This document shows, in pieces, positions 28,381 to 36,283 of a DNA stretch of 64,000 nucleotides. The notes beneath the pieces are model-generated. The model was not told the origin of the DNA. It saw only the letters and a program-made list of their open reading frames with translations, and made no database searches. Source of the DNA: Microbacterium oleivorans (GTDB taxonomy: Bacteria; Actinomycetota; Actinomycetes; Actinomycetales; Microbacteriaceae); assembly GCF_001644225.1 (NCBI RefSeq), contig NZ_LSTV01000005.1, positions 88,387-152,386 on the forward strand, read 5' to 3'. Position numbers and translations under genes: made by a program. How positions within the stretch are numbered: position 1 is the stretch's first letter; every line of letters starts with the position of its first letter.

Positions 28381-29352
28381 ATGAGCATGACCCCCGAACA
28401 GGCGGCCTGGTTCCGCGACACGTTCACGCGTCTCGTCGACAACGTCGACCAGGCGCTGATGGGCAAGCGCGAGGTCGTCGGCCTCGTCCTCGCGGCGATG
28501 CTCGCCGAGGGCCACGTGCTCCTCGAGGACGCGCCCGGTACCGGCAAGACCAGCCTCGCGAAGGCGCTCGCCGCCAGCGTGCAGGGCACGTCCACCCGCA
28601 TCCAGTTCACGCCCGACCTGCTGCCCTCCGACGTGACGGGTGTCACGATCTACGACCAGCAGAACCACAAGTTCGAGTTCCACAAGGGACCCGTCTTCGC
28701 GTCGATCGTGCTCGCGGACGAGATCAACCGCGCGTCGCCCAAGACGCAGTCGGCGCTCCTCGAGGTGATGGAGGAGTCGCGGGTCACCGTCGACGGCGTG
28801 CCGCACGAGGTCGGCCGTCCGTTCCTCGTCATCGCGACGCAGAACCCCATCGAGCAGGCGGGCACCTACAAGCTGCCCGAGGCGCAGCTCGACCGCTTCA
28901 TGATCAAGACCTCGATCGGCTACCCGTCGCTCGCCGTCGCCGAGCGGATCCTCGCCGGCGAGGTCGACCGCAACCCGTCCGGCAAGCTGAGCCCCGTCAT
29001 CACGACCAAGGCCGTCGCCGACATGGCCGACCTGGCGGCATCCGTCCATGTCGACCCCGCCGTCGCGCGGTACGCCGCCCAGCTCGTCGAGGCGACCCGC
29101 GAGTCGGATGCCACGAAGCTCGGCGTCTCGGTGCGCGGCGCGATCTCGATGATGCGGATCGCGCGTGTCGTCGCGGCATCCCAGGGACGTCACTACGTCA
29201 TCCCCGACGACGTCAAGGCGCTCGCTGCACCCGTCTGGACCCACCGTCTCGTCCTCGACCCCGAGGCCGAGTTCGCCGGCACGACCTCGGAGTCGGTCAT
29301 CGAGCGTGCGCTCGGGCAGGTCGAGGCACCCCTCGCGAGGGCGTCGGCCTGA
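28381..29352 (+). CDS. MoxR-family AAA+ ATPase
   Basis: A 323-residue AAA+ chaperone-like ATPase. It has Walker A EDAPGTGKTSLAKALA, Walker B VLADEINRASPKTQSALLE, sensor 1 FLVIATQNPIEQAGTYKLPE and a C-terminal lid with SVRGAISMMRIARVVAA. MoxR proteins act with von Willebrand-type or DUF58 partners to activate or assemble protein complexes. The gene lies 27 bases after the giant surface protein and overlaps the DUF58 gene, the usual partner. AAGGA precedes the ATG; a second ATG two codons later is an alternative start. Confidence 0.93.
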   Translation: MSMTPEQAAWFRDTFTRLVDNVDQALMGKREVVGLVLAAMLAEGHVLLEDAPGTGKTSLAKALAASVQGTSTRIQFTPDLLPSDVTGVTIYDQQNHKFEFHKGPVFASIVLADEINRASPKTQSALLEVMEESRVTVDGVPHEVGRPFLVIATQNPIEQAGTYKLPEAQLDRFMIKTSIGYPSLAVAERILAGEVDRNPSGKLSPVITTKAVADMADLAASVHVDPAVARYAAQLVEATRESDATKLGVSVRGAISMMRIARVVAASQGRHYVIPDDVKALAAPVWTHRLVLDPEAEFAGTTSESVIERALGQVEAPLARASA

Positions 29353-30692
29353 TGACGATGACGCCGGAGACGGTGGCCGCGGCGCCCGACGCGCCCGGCC
29401 CCTCCGGCGTGCCCGCAGACGCCCCGGACGAGACCACCGACGCGCCCCAGCTCGCCCCGCGTCAGGCGACGCGGTGGGAGAAGGTCCGGGAGGATGCCGG
29501 GGTGTGGGCGCGCCGCGCCGGGGCACGCATCGCGGTCATCGCAGATGTGATCCAGGTCACCGGCTGGGTGGTCATCGCGGCCGCGGTCGTCCTGTGGATC
29601 ACCGCGTTCGCCCTCGGATGGCAGGAGGCGTTCGTCGCCGCGGTGGTGGCCACGATCCTCGCGCTGATCTGCGCCGTCTTCCTCTTCGGCCGCACCGCCT
29701 ACGACGTCGACCTCGACCTCACCCGCACCCGCGTCGTCGTGGGGGAGCGCGCCGTCGGCGCACTGACCCTCGCGAACCGCACCTCGCGGTCGCTGCTCCC
29801 GTCGGAGGTCGTCCTGCCCGTCGGCGCCGGCCGCGGTCTGTTCCAGGTCCCGCGCCTGGCCGCGGGCGCCGAGCACGAGGAGCTCTTCGCCATCCCCACG
29901 ACCGCCCGCGGCGTGCTCGCGGTCGGACCCGTCAGCGTGCTCCGCGGCGACCCGTTGGGCCTGTTCGAGCGCACCCACGATCGCCGGCAGGCCGTCGACC
30001 TGTTCGTCCACCCCCGCACGCTGCCGCTCGAAGGCCTGTCACTCGGCCAGATGCGCGACCTCGAGGGCCTACCCAACCAGCACCTCGCGCGCGACGACGT
30101 GTCGTTCCACGCGCTGCGTGACTACCAGCCCGGCGACGACCTGCGCCACGTGCACTGGAAGTCGACGGCGCGCACCGGCACCCTGATGGTCCGCGAGTAC
30201 GAGCAGACCCGGCGCTCCCACTTCGTCGTCGCCCTCTCCACCCACCCCGGCGAGTACCGCGACCCTGAGGAGTTCGAGACCGCGATCTCGGTCGCCGGCT
30301 CGATCGGCCTGCGCGCGCTGCGCGACTCCCGCACCCTCGACGTCCGCACCTCGGCGGGCAAGATCCGCGCCGAGACCGGACGCCGCTACCTCGACTCCCT
30401 CGCCGCCATCGAGCCCGGCAAGCCCCGCGAGGGCGGGATCGTCGCGCTCGCCGGCATCCTGGCCGCGCATTCCCCGGATGCCGCCGTGGCCGTCCTCATC
30501 TGCGGGTCCACGGTCGACGCGGGGCAGCTCCGGCTCGCCTGCTCGCGCGTGCCGTTCGGTGTGCGCACGCTCGCGATCATCGCTGACAGCCGCCTCGACG
30601 CCCCGGCCCTGCGCCGCGTGGGCGACGCGGACGTCGTGGCCCTGGGCGAGCTCGACCAGCTCCCGAACGCGATCCGCAAGGTCCTGTCGTGA
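29352..30692 (+). CDS. DUF58-domain membrane protein
   Basis: A 446-residue protein. A Pro/Ala-rich cytoplasmic start is followed by two membrane helices (about 70-115), then a beta-rich segment and the DUF58 hallmark HALRDYQPGDDLRHVHWKST near residue 258. DUF58 proteins resemble von Willebrand factor A domains and are near-constant partners of MoxR ATPases. The start overlaps the moxR stop by one base (TGATG), and its stop overlaps the next start (GTGA), so the three genes are probably translationally coupled. Confidence 0.9.
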   Translation: MTMTPETVAAAPDAPGPSGVPADAPDETTDAPQLAPRQATRWEKVREDAGVWARRAGARIAVIADVIQVTGWVVIAAAVVLWITAFALGWQEAFVAAVVATILALICAVFLFGRTAYDVDLDLTRTRVVVGERAVGALTLANRTSRSLLPSEVVLPVGAGRGLFQVPRLAAGAEHEELFAIPTTARGVLAVGPVSVLRGDPLGLFERTHDRRQAVDLFVHPRTLPLEGLSLGQMRDLEGLPNQHLARDDVSFHALRDYQPGDDLRHVHWKSTARTGTLMVREYEQTRRSHFVVALSTHPGEYRDPEEFETAISVAGSIGLRALRDSRTLDVRTSAGKIRAETGRRYLDSLAAIEPGKPREGGIVALAGILAAHSPDAAVAVLICGSTVDAGQLRLACSRVPFGVRTLAIIADSRLDAPALRRVGDADVVALGELDQLPNAIRKVLS

Positions 30693-33001
30693 ACCGGCTG
30701 CGCTTCCTCCTGCTCCCCGGGTCGACGTGGCGTCGCCTCGTCGCCGACGTCGGCGCGGTCGTCCTCCTCCTCGCCGTCGGCATCGTCGGCTTCGCGGCGA
30801 CGTTCGAGGGTGCGACCTACCTCGTCGCCGCCATCGGCGCCCTCGTCGTCGGCATCGCCCTCGCGTGGGTCGGCGCGAGATGGCGCTGGGGGGTGCTGAC
30901 CCTCGCGGGCGCGACCGTCGCCGTGTACTTCCTGCTCGGCGGCGCGCTGGCCCTGCCCGCCACGACGTTCCTCGGCGTCATCCCGACCCTCGAGACGTGG
31001 CGTCAGCTCGCGGTCGGCATCGTGACGGCGTGGAAGGACCTGCTGACCACGGTGCCCCCCGTCGCGCCCGACGACGGCCACCTGATCGTCCCGTTCCTCA
31101 TGACGCTCGTGGCATCGGTGCTGACCGCATCGCTCGCGCTGCGGCTGCGTCGGCCCGCGTGGGCGCTGATCCCGGCATCCGCCTTCATCGCCGGCGAGAT
31201 CCTGCTCGGCACGGCGCAGACCGTCGCCCCGATCGTGCAGGGTGCCCTGTTCGTCATCGTCGCCGTCGTCTGGTTGGCGCTGCGCACCCTGTGGAGCCCG
31301 GAGCGCACCGCGGTCGAGGCCGCGATCCCCGGGGCGGATGCCTCGCGTGCCGCACGCCTGCGCCGCCTCGTCTCGGGCGGGGTCGTCGTCGCCCTCGCGA
31401 CCGGAGCGGGGGCGGCCGTCGCGGCGACCGCCGCCCCGCCCACGCAGCGCTACATCCTGCGCGACTTCGTCGTGCCGCCCTTCGACATCCACGACTACGC
31501 GAGCCCCCTGCAGTCCTGGCGCGGGTACGTCCGCGACTTCGAGACCGAACCCCTGTTCACCCTGAGCGGCCTCCCCGACGACGCTCGCGTTCGGCTGGCG
31601 ACGATGGACGCCTACGACGGCATCGTCTACAACGTCGCCGAGGACGGCGCGGGCTCGTCGAGCGCCTTCACCCCCGTCCGGTCCAACATGTCGCCGCAGG
31701 CGAAGGGCGACGACGCGACCGTGCGCGTCGACATCGAGAACCTCGACGGCGTCTGGCTGCCGTCGGTCGGTTCCGCCCACGAGATCACCTTCGCCGGTGA
31801 CCGGGCGAACGACCTGCGCCGCGGTGCGCACTTCAACGACGGCACCGGCACCGCCGTCGTCACCTCCGGGGTCCACTCCGGCGACCAGTACACGATCGAC
31901 ACGACTGTGCCTGTGGAGCCGACGGACGAGCAACTCGCCGACCAGCAGTTCGCCCCGCTGAAGATGCCGCGGCAGACCGGCATTCCCCAGTCCCTCAGCG
32001 AACTCGCCTCGGACGCCACGGAAGAAGCCGAGACCCCGATCGAACGGGCGCGCGCGCTCGAGAGCTACCTGCAGAGCGAGGGCTACTTCAGCCACGGTCT
32101 GGCCGACGACGTCTACTCGCCCTCGGGTCACGGCGCCGCACGGATCACGATGCTCGTCTCGAACGAGCAGATGGTCGGCGACGACGAGCAGTACGCGGTG
32201 ACGATGGCGCTCATGGCCCTGCAGCTCGGGATGCCCGCGCGGGTGGTCATGGGCTGGTACCCCGACGAGGGCGAGCAGGACGGGAGCGGGGTCTTCACCG
32301 CCACCGGCGACAACATGCACGCCTGGGTCGAGATCGCGTTCGAGGATGCCGGATGGGTGACCTTCGATCCGACCCCCGACGAGGACAACGAGCCGAGCCA
32401 GCAGAACACGAAGCCGCGCGCCAACCCGAAGCCGCAGGTCCTGCAGCCGCCGCCGCCCGCGCAGGAGCCGGCGGAGTTGCCGCCGGCGCTCGCCGAGGAG
32501 CGCGACCAGGACGAGGAGGAGCCTCCGGGGCTCGACTGGCTCGGACCGGTGCTCCTGTGGACCGGGATCGGTCTGGGCACCCTCCTGCTGCTGCTGTCGC
32601 CGTTCCTCGTGATCGGCGGAGTGAAGGCCGCCCGCCGTACCCGCCGCCTGCGCGCCGAGCGCACCGCCGACCGGGTGTCGGGCGGGTGGGACGAGCTCGT
32701 CGACCGCGCCGTGGACTACCGCGTCGCGGTGCCGCCGGGGTCCACGCGCGCCGAGAGCGCCCGCGCCGTGGGGGAGACCTTCGACGGTCCCCGCGTCGCG
32801 ACCCTCGCCCAGCGCGCCGACGCCGAGGTGTACGGCCCCGGCGACCCCACGCCGGAGGACGTCGACGCGTTCTGGCGCGAGGTCGACGAGATCGTCGCGG
32901 GCATGGCGGGCGGTGCCACGTTCTGGCAGCGGCTGCGCGCCCGCCTGAGTCTGCGGTCGCTGCGACGGGGTGGGATCCGGCGAACGGCGCGACGGCCATG
33001 A
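30689..33001 (+). CDS. TgpA-like transglutaminase membrane protein, catalytic Cys replaced
   Basis: A 770-residue protein with about eight N-terminal membrane helices, an extracytoplasmic transglutaminase-like domain (about 260-590), a Pro/Glu-rich linker and one C-terminal helix (about 615-640) before a basic cytoplasmic tail. The papain-like triad is incomplete: the G-x-C-E-Q-[FY]-A motif reads GDDEQYA, with Asp499 in place of Cys, while His544 (NMHAWVEI) and Asp560 (TFDPTP) remain. It is probably a pseudoenzyme with a binding or scaffold role. MoxR-DUF58-TgpA is a known gene trio. The GTG start overlaps the DUF58 stop. Confidence 0.87.
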   Translation: MNRLRFLLLPGSTWRRLVADVGAVVLLLAVGIVGFAATFEGATYLVAAIGALVVGIALAWVGARWRWGVLTLAGATVAVYFLLGGALALPATTFLGVIPTLETWRQLAVGIVTAWKDLLTTVPPVAPDDGHLIVPFLMTLVASVLTASLALRLRRPAWALIPASAFIAGEILLGTAQTVAPIVQGALFVIVAVVWLALRTLWSPERTAVEAAIPGADASRAARLRRLVSGGVVVALATGAGAAVAATAAPPTQRYILRDFVVPPFDIHDYASPLQSWRGYVRDFETEPLFTLSGLPDDARVRLATMDAYDGIVYNVAEDGAGSSSAFTPVRSNMSPQAKGDDATVRVDIENLDGVWLPSVGSAHEITFAGDRANDLRRGAHFNDGTGTAVVTSGVHSGDQYTIDTTVPVEPTDEQLADQQFAPLKMPRQTGIPQSLSELASDATEEAETPIERARALESYLQSEGYFSHGLADDVYSPSGHGAARITMLVSNEQMVGDDEQYAVTMALMALQLGMPARVVMGWYPDEGEQDGSGVFTATGDNMHAWVEIAFEDAGWVTFDPTPDEDNEPSQQNTKPRANPKPQVLQPPPPAQEPAELPPALAEERDQDEEEPPGLDWLGPVLLWTGIGLGTLLLLLSPFLVIGGVKAARRTRRLRAERTADRVSGGWDELVDRAVDYRVAVPPGSTRAESARAVGETFDGPRVATLAQRADAEVYGPGDPTPEDVDAFWREVDEIVAGMAGGATFWQRLRARLSLRSLRRGGIRRTARRP

Positions 33002-34035
33002 CCGCCCGCGTGCCCGCGACGATGCGCCACCGCATCCTCGCCGTCGTCATCGACTCCGCGATCGCGGCCGCCGTGAACGGGGTCGCCGTCGGCATCGTGG
33101 TCGCCCTGTCGATGGTGACCGCGGTCCCGATCCTCTGGCTGCTGCCCGTGCTCGCCGTCGTCAGCACGGCCTGGTTCCTCGTTTACACCGCGATGCAGGG
33201 CGGTCGCGGCTCCCTCGGCATGCGCTTCACGGGGGTCCGGTTGGCCCACGCCTCCGACGACGCCGAACTCGGATTCGGGCGCGCGCTCGGTCGCAACCTC
33301 CTCTGGGGCCTCACGGCGAGCGTCGTCGTCGGGTTCTTCTCGCCGCTGTTCGACTCCTCGCGCTGGCGGCGCGGGTGGCACGACCTCGCCTCGGGCGCGG
33401 TCGTCGTCGACGCGGCACCCGCCCCGCGCCCGTCGGCCCCCGTCGAGCAGTCCCCGACGGATGTGCGACCCGCGCCGCTTCCGGCGCCCGCTCCGGCGGT
33501 GCTCGCGGCCGCGGTGCCGCCCGCCCCCGCGGGCGCCGTCCAGCCCGTCGCCGCGCCGGCATCAGGCCCTCTGCCGCCGCCCTCGTGGGCCCCGGCATCC
33601 GTCCCTGCGAACCGTCGCATCCCGCGCACCCTCCCCGTCGACGTGATCTCGACCGTCCCCGGGGGCCCGCACCGCGACGGCCGGCCCGCGACGGCCGAGC
33701 GGGTCGCGCCCCCGGTGATCGCGATCCTCGGGTGGGATGACGGCACCCGGCACACCGTCTACGAGCCCACCCTGTTCGGCCGCGGCCCCGGTCAGCAGCC
33801 GGGACGGCGCAGCACCGCGGTGCGCGACGAGACGCTCTCGCTGTCGAAGACGCACTTCGAGATCGGCGCCGACGACGAGGGCACGTGGGTCGTCGACCGG
33901 CATTCCCTCAACGGGGTGGTCATCGTGCGGGGCGGTCAGCCGCAGCGCCTCATGCCCGGGCGTCGGGCGCGCGTGTGGTCGGGCGACGTCCTCGAACTCG
34001 GCGACCGGCGGCTCACGGTGGAGAGCGCCCGGTGA
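32998..34035 (+). CDS. RDD-domain membrane protein with C-terminal FHA domain
   Basis: A 345-residue fusion. Residues 5-140 are an RDD domain with three membrane helices (AVVIDSAIAAAVNGVAVG; then LWLLPVLAVV; and LLWGLTASVVVGFF) and the GSLGMRFTGVRL motif. A Pro/Ala-rich linker of about 100 residues leads to a FHA domain (about 255-340) with FGRGPG, SLSKTHFEI and DRHSLNGVVI, matching the Arg, Ser-x-x-His and Asn-Gly residues that grip phosphothreonine. It is likely a membrane docking site for phosphorylated partners, perhaps the next FHA protein or the kinase. ATGA overlap fixes the start. Confidence 0.88.
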   Translation: MTARVPATMRHRILAVVIDSAIAAAVNGVAVGIVVALSMVTAVPILWLLPVLAVVSTAWFLVYTAMQGGRGSLGMRFTGVRLAHASDDAELGFGRALGRNLLWGLTASVVVGFFSPLFDSSRWRRGWHDLASGAVVVDAAPAPRPSAPVEQSPTDVRPAPLPAPAPAVLAAAVPPAPAGAVQPVAAPASGPLPPPSWAPASVPANRRIPRTLPVDVISTVPGGPHRDGRPATAERVAPPVIAILGWDDGTRHTVYEPTLFGRGPGQQPGRRSTAVRDETLSLSKTHFEIGADDEGTWVVDRHSLNGVVIVRGGQPQRLMPGRRARVWSGDVLELGDRRLTVESAR

Positions 34036-34847
34036 CGGCGATCGACGTCCGCGTCGGAGCGGCGACCCACCCGGGGCTGCGTCGCCGCGTCAACGAGGAC
34101 GCGCACCTCGCGGAGTACCCCCTTTTCCTCGTCGCCGACGGCATGGGCGGCCACGACGCCGGCGCCGCCGCGAGTGGAGCGGTCGTCGCCGCGTTCCGCG
34201 CCCTCGTCGGGTGGGACTCCGTCGGCATCGAGGGGATGCGGGCCACCCTGTCGCGTGCCCGCGTCGCCGTCGAGCGCATCGGGTATGCGGGGCGCGCGGC
34301 GGGCACGACGCTCAGCGGTGTCGGGGTCACCGAGGTCGGCGGACACGGCTACTGGCTCGCGGTCAACGTGGGCGATTCGCGCACGTACCGCTTCGCGGAC
34401 GGCGAGCTCGAGCAGATCAGCGTGGACCACTCCGTCGTGCAGGAGCTCATCGACGCGGGCGAACTGACCGGCGACGCCGCCGGTCGTGATTCGCGCCGCA
34501 ACGAGATCACGCGCGCGATCGGCGGCGGCAGCGGCGGCGAGGCGGACTTCTGGCTGCTCGCGGCCGAGGCGGGGGACCGCATCCTGGTGTGCTCGGACGG
34601 TCTCTCGGGCGAGGTGCCCGAAGAGCGCATCGCCGGCATCCTGCGCGACGTCATCGATCCCCAGGATGCCGCGACCCGCCTCGTCCACGAGGCGATGCTG
34701 CACGGCGGACGCGACAACATCACGGCCGTCGTGGTCGATGCCGTGCGCGTCGCGGGGCAGGATGAGGGGGACACGGCGCCGGCTTTCGAGTCGTCGGACG
34801 CCGATGAGGACACACGGCCGCGTGCAGCGGCAGGAGGAGACGCCTGA
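34032..34847 (+). CDS. PP2C-family Ser/Thr protein phosphatase
   Basis: A 271-residue metal-dependent phosphatase. The metal and phosphate residues are all visible: RRRVNEDAHL, LVADGMGGHDAG, AVNVGDSRTYRF, VDHSVVQELIDAGEL, LVCSDGLSGEV and GGRDNITAVVV. There is no membrane segment, unlike PstP, so it is cytoplasmic. It should reverse the action of the kinase encoded 1.4 kb downstream on FHA-binding threonines. The GTG start overlaps the previous stop (GTGA), and its own stop overlaps the next start (TGATG). Confidence 0.93.
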   Translation: MTAIDVRVGAATHPGLRRRVNEDAHLAEYPLFLVADGMGGHDAGAAASGAVVAAFRALVGWDSVGIEGMRATLSRARVAVERIGYAGRAAGTTLSGVGVTEVGGHGYWLAVNVGDSRTYRFADGELEQISVDHSVVQELIDAGELTGDAAGRDSRRNEITRAIGGGSGGEADFWLLAAEAGDRILVCSDGLSGEVPEERIAGILRDVIDPQDAATRLVHEAMLHGGRDNITAVVVDAVRVAGQDEGDTAPAFESSDADEDTRPRAAAGGDA

Positions 34848-36283
34848 TGCGCGCAGTGCGGTATCGGCCCGACGGCAATGCCGAGGCGTGGCGTGCGGCG
34901 GTGACCGGGTCGGCGCTCGCCGTGCTGCCCCCCGCGGTCACGCCGCACGCCGTCGAGGGCGTGTGGCGCCGTCTCGAGGGCGGCGGCATCGGCGCCGTGC
35001 TCGACTCGCTCACCGGCGCATTCGGCACCTCGCTCGCCGCGATCCCGCCGTTCGGGCTCGCGGTGGCCGAGGGCGACGGCGTCCGCGTCGCAGTGCGCGG
35101 CCCCGTCTCGCTCGTCGTCGAGACGGCGGACGGCGTCGAGGAGGTTTCGGGAGTGGGCGTCGCGACCTGGACCGAGCGGTTCCTGCCGCGTGCCGTCCGG
35201 GTGAGCGTCGACATCGGCGCGGGATCGGATGTCGACCTGCTGCCCATCGAGTCGGGTGTCGTCCTCGCCGCCCAGATCGTCTTCGACCTCGTCGCGCGCG
35301 ACGCCGCACCGGCGGCCGCGCCCGTCGAGGCCCCCGCGTCGCCGGTGGCCGAGCCTGCGGAGGAGGCGCCGCCGGCGGTGGACGTGCCCGAGGCGGACGT
35401 CGCGGAGTCGCATGCCGCGGAGCCGGAAGCGCGGGAGTCGGATGCCGCGGAACAGGAAGCCGCAGCGCCGGAGCCCGCGGAGCCGCACCCCGCGGAGCCG
35501 GACCACGACGCCGTGGCCGAGGACGTCGGCGAGACCATCGCCTCCTCGCGCACGCTCGCGAAGGACTCCTCGCCCGCGTCGCCGGCCGCTCCCGGGCTGG
35601 TGACCGGGGTTCCTCCCGTGCACACGCTCGGCGGGTCGCCGGTGTCGATCCCCGGCATCCCCGAGGCGACCCGCGCGCCCGACGGGGGCGAGACCATCGC
35701 CGGCATCGACGAGGACCCCGTACTCGGGGCGACCATCGCGAGCCCGCGCACCGCCGCGCAGGGGACCGCGCCGGTGCCCGCGCTGCCGCCGTTCGTGCCG
35801 CCCCACCTGCCCGCCCCGCCGCTGCCCGGCGCCGCCGAGCTCGGCGATCACGACGGCGCGACGGTGTCGGTCGCCGAAGCCCGCGCGATGCGCGCGGCAT
35901 CCGCCTTCGACTCGATCGAGGACGTCCCGCCGCGCAGTCCGTCGCGCGGGCGCATCCGCCTCGCCGACGGGCGGGTCATCGAGCTTGAGCGCACGGTCAT
36001 CGTCGGTCGACGCCCGCGCTCGACCCGCCCCGCCGAGAACGAGCTGCCCACGCTCGTCGCGGTCGACGGACCGCAGCACGACATCTCGCGCAACCACGTC
36101 GAGATCCGCGCCGAGGGTGAGCACGTGCTCGCCGTCGACCTGGCGAGCACCAACGGCACCGTCCTGCTGCGCGGCGGACACGACCCCGTGCGGCTGCACC
36201 CGAACGAGCCGACCATGGTCATCGACGCCGACGTGCTCGACCTGGGCGACGGTGTCACGCTGACCTTCGAGGATCTGCCATGA
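34847..36283 (+). CDS. FHA-domain protein with candidate phosphothreonine motifs
   Basis: A 478-residue soluble protein. The N-terminal 155 residues form an unfamiliar globular part; residues 155-365 are acidic and Ala/Pro-rich; the FHA domain covers about 368-475 with VIVGRRP, DISRNHVEI and LASTNGTVLL. Four spaced motifs in the linker read GETIAS (Thr230), GETIAG (Thr283), GATIAS (Thr296) and GATVSV (Thr339). I infer that the adjacent kinase phosphorylates these threonines and that FHA domains in the operon then bind them. It resembles actinobacterial FHA adaptors in general layout only. Overlaps fix both ends. Confidence 0.87.
   Translation: MRAVRYRPDGNAEAWRAAVTGSALAVLPPAVTPHAVEGVWRRLEGGGIGAVLDSLTGAFGTSLAAIPPFGLAVAEGDGVRVAVRGPVSLVVETADGVEEVSGVGVATWTERFLPRAVRVSVDIGAGSDVDLLPIESGVVLAAQIVFDLVARDAAPAAAPVEAPASPVAEPAEEAPPAVDVPEADVAESHAAEPEARESDAAEQEAAAPEPAEPHPAEPDHDAVAEDVGETIASSRTLAKDSSPASPAAPGLVTGVPPVHTLGGSPVSIPGIPEATRAPDGGETIAGIDEDPVLGATIASPRTAAQGTAPVPALPPFVPPHLPAPPLPGAAELGDHDGATVSVAEARAMRAASAFDSIEDVPPRSPSRGRIRLADGRVIELERTVIVGRRPRSTRPAENELPTLVAVDGPQHDISRNHVEIRAEGEHVLAVDLASTNGTVLLRGGHDPVRLHPNEPTMVIDADVLDLGDGVTLTFEDLP

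Noticed and set aside
25321..29526. Open frame of about 1,400 codons on the minus strand
   Set aside because: Antisense to the giant Ig/FN3 gene and moxR; the translation is low in complexity and has no motifs.
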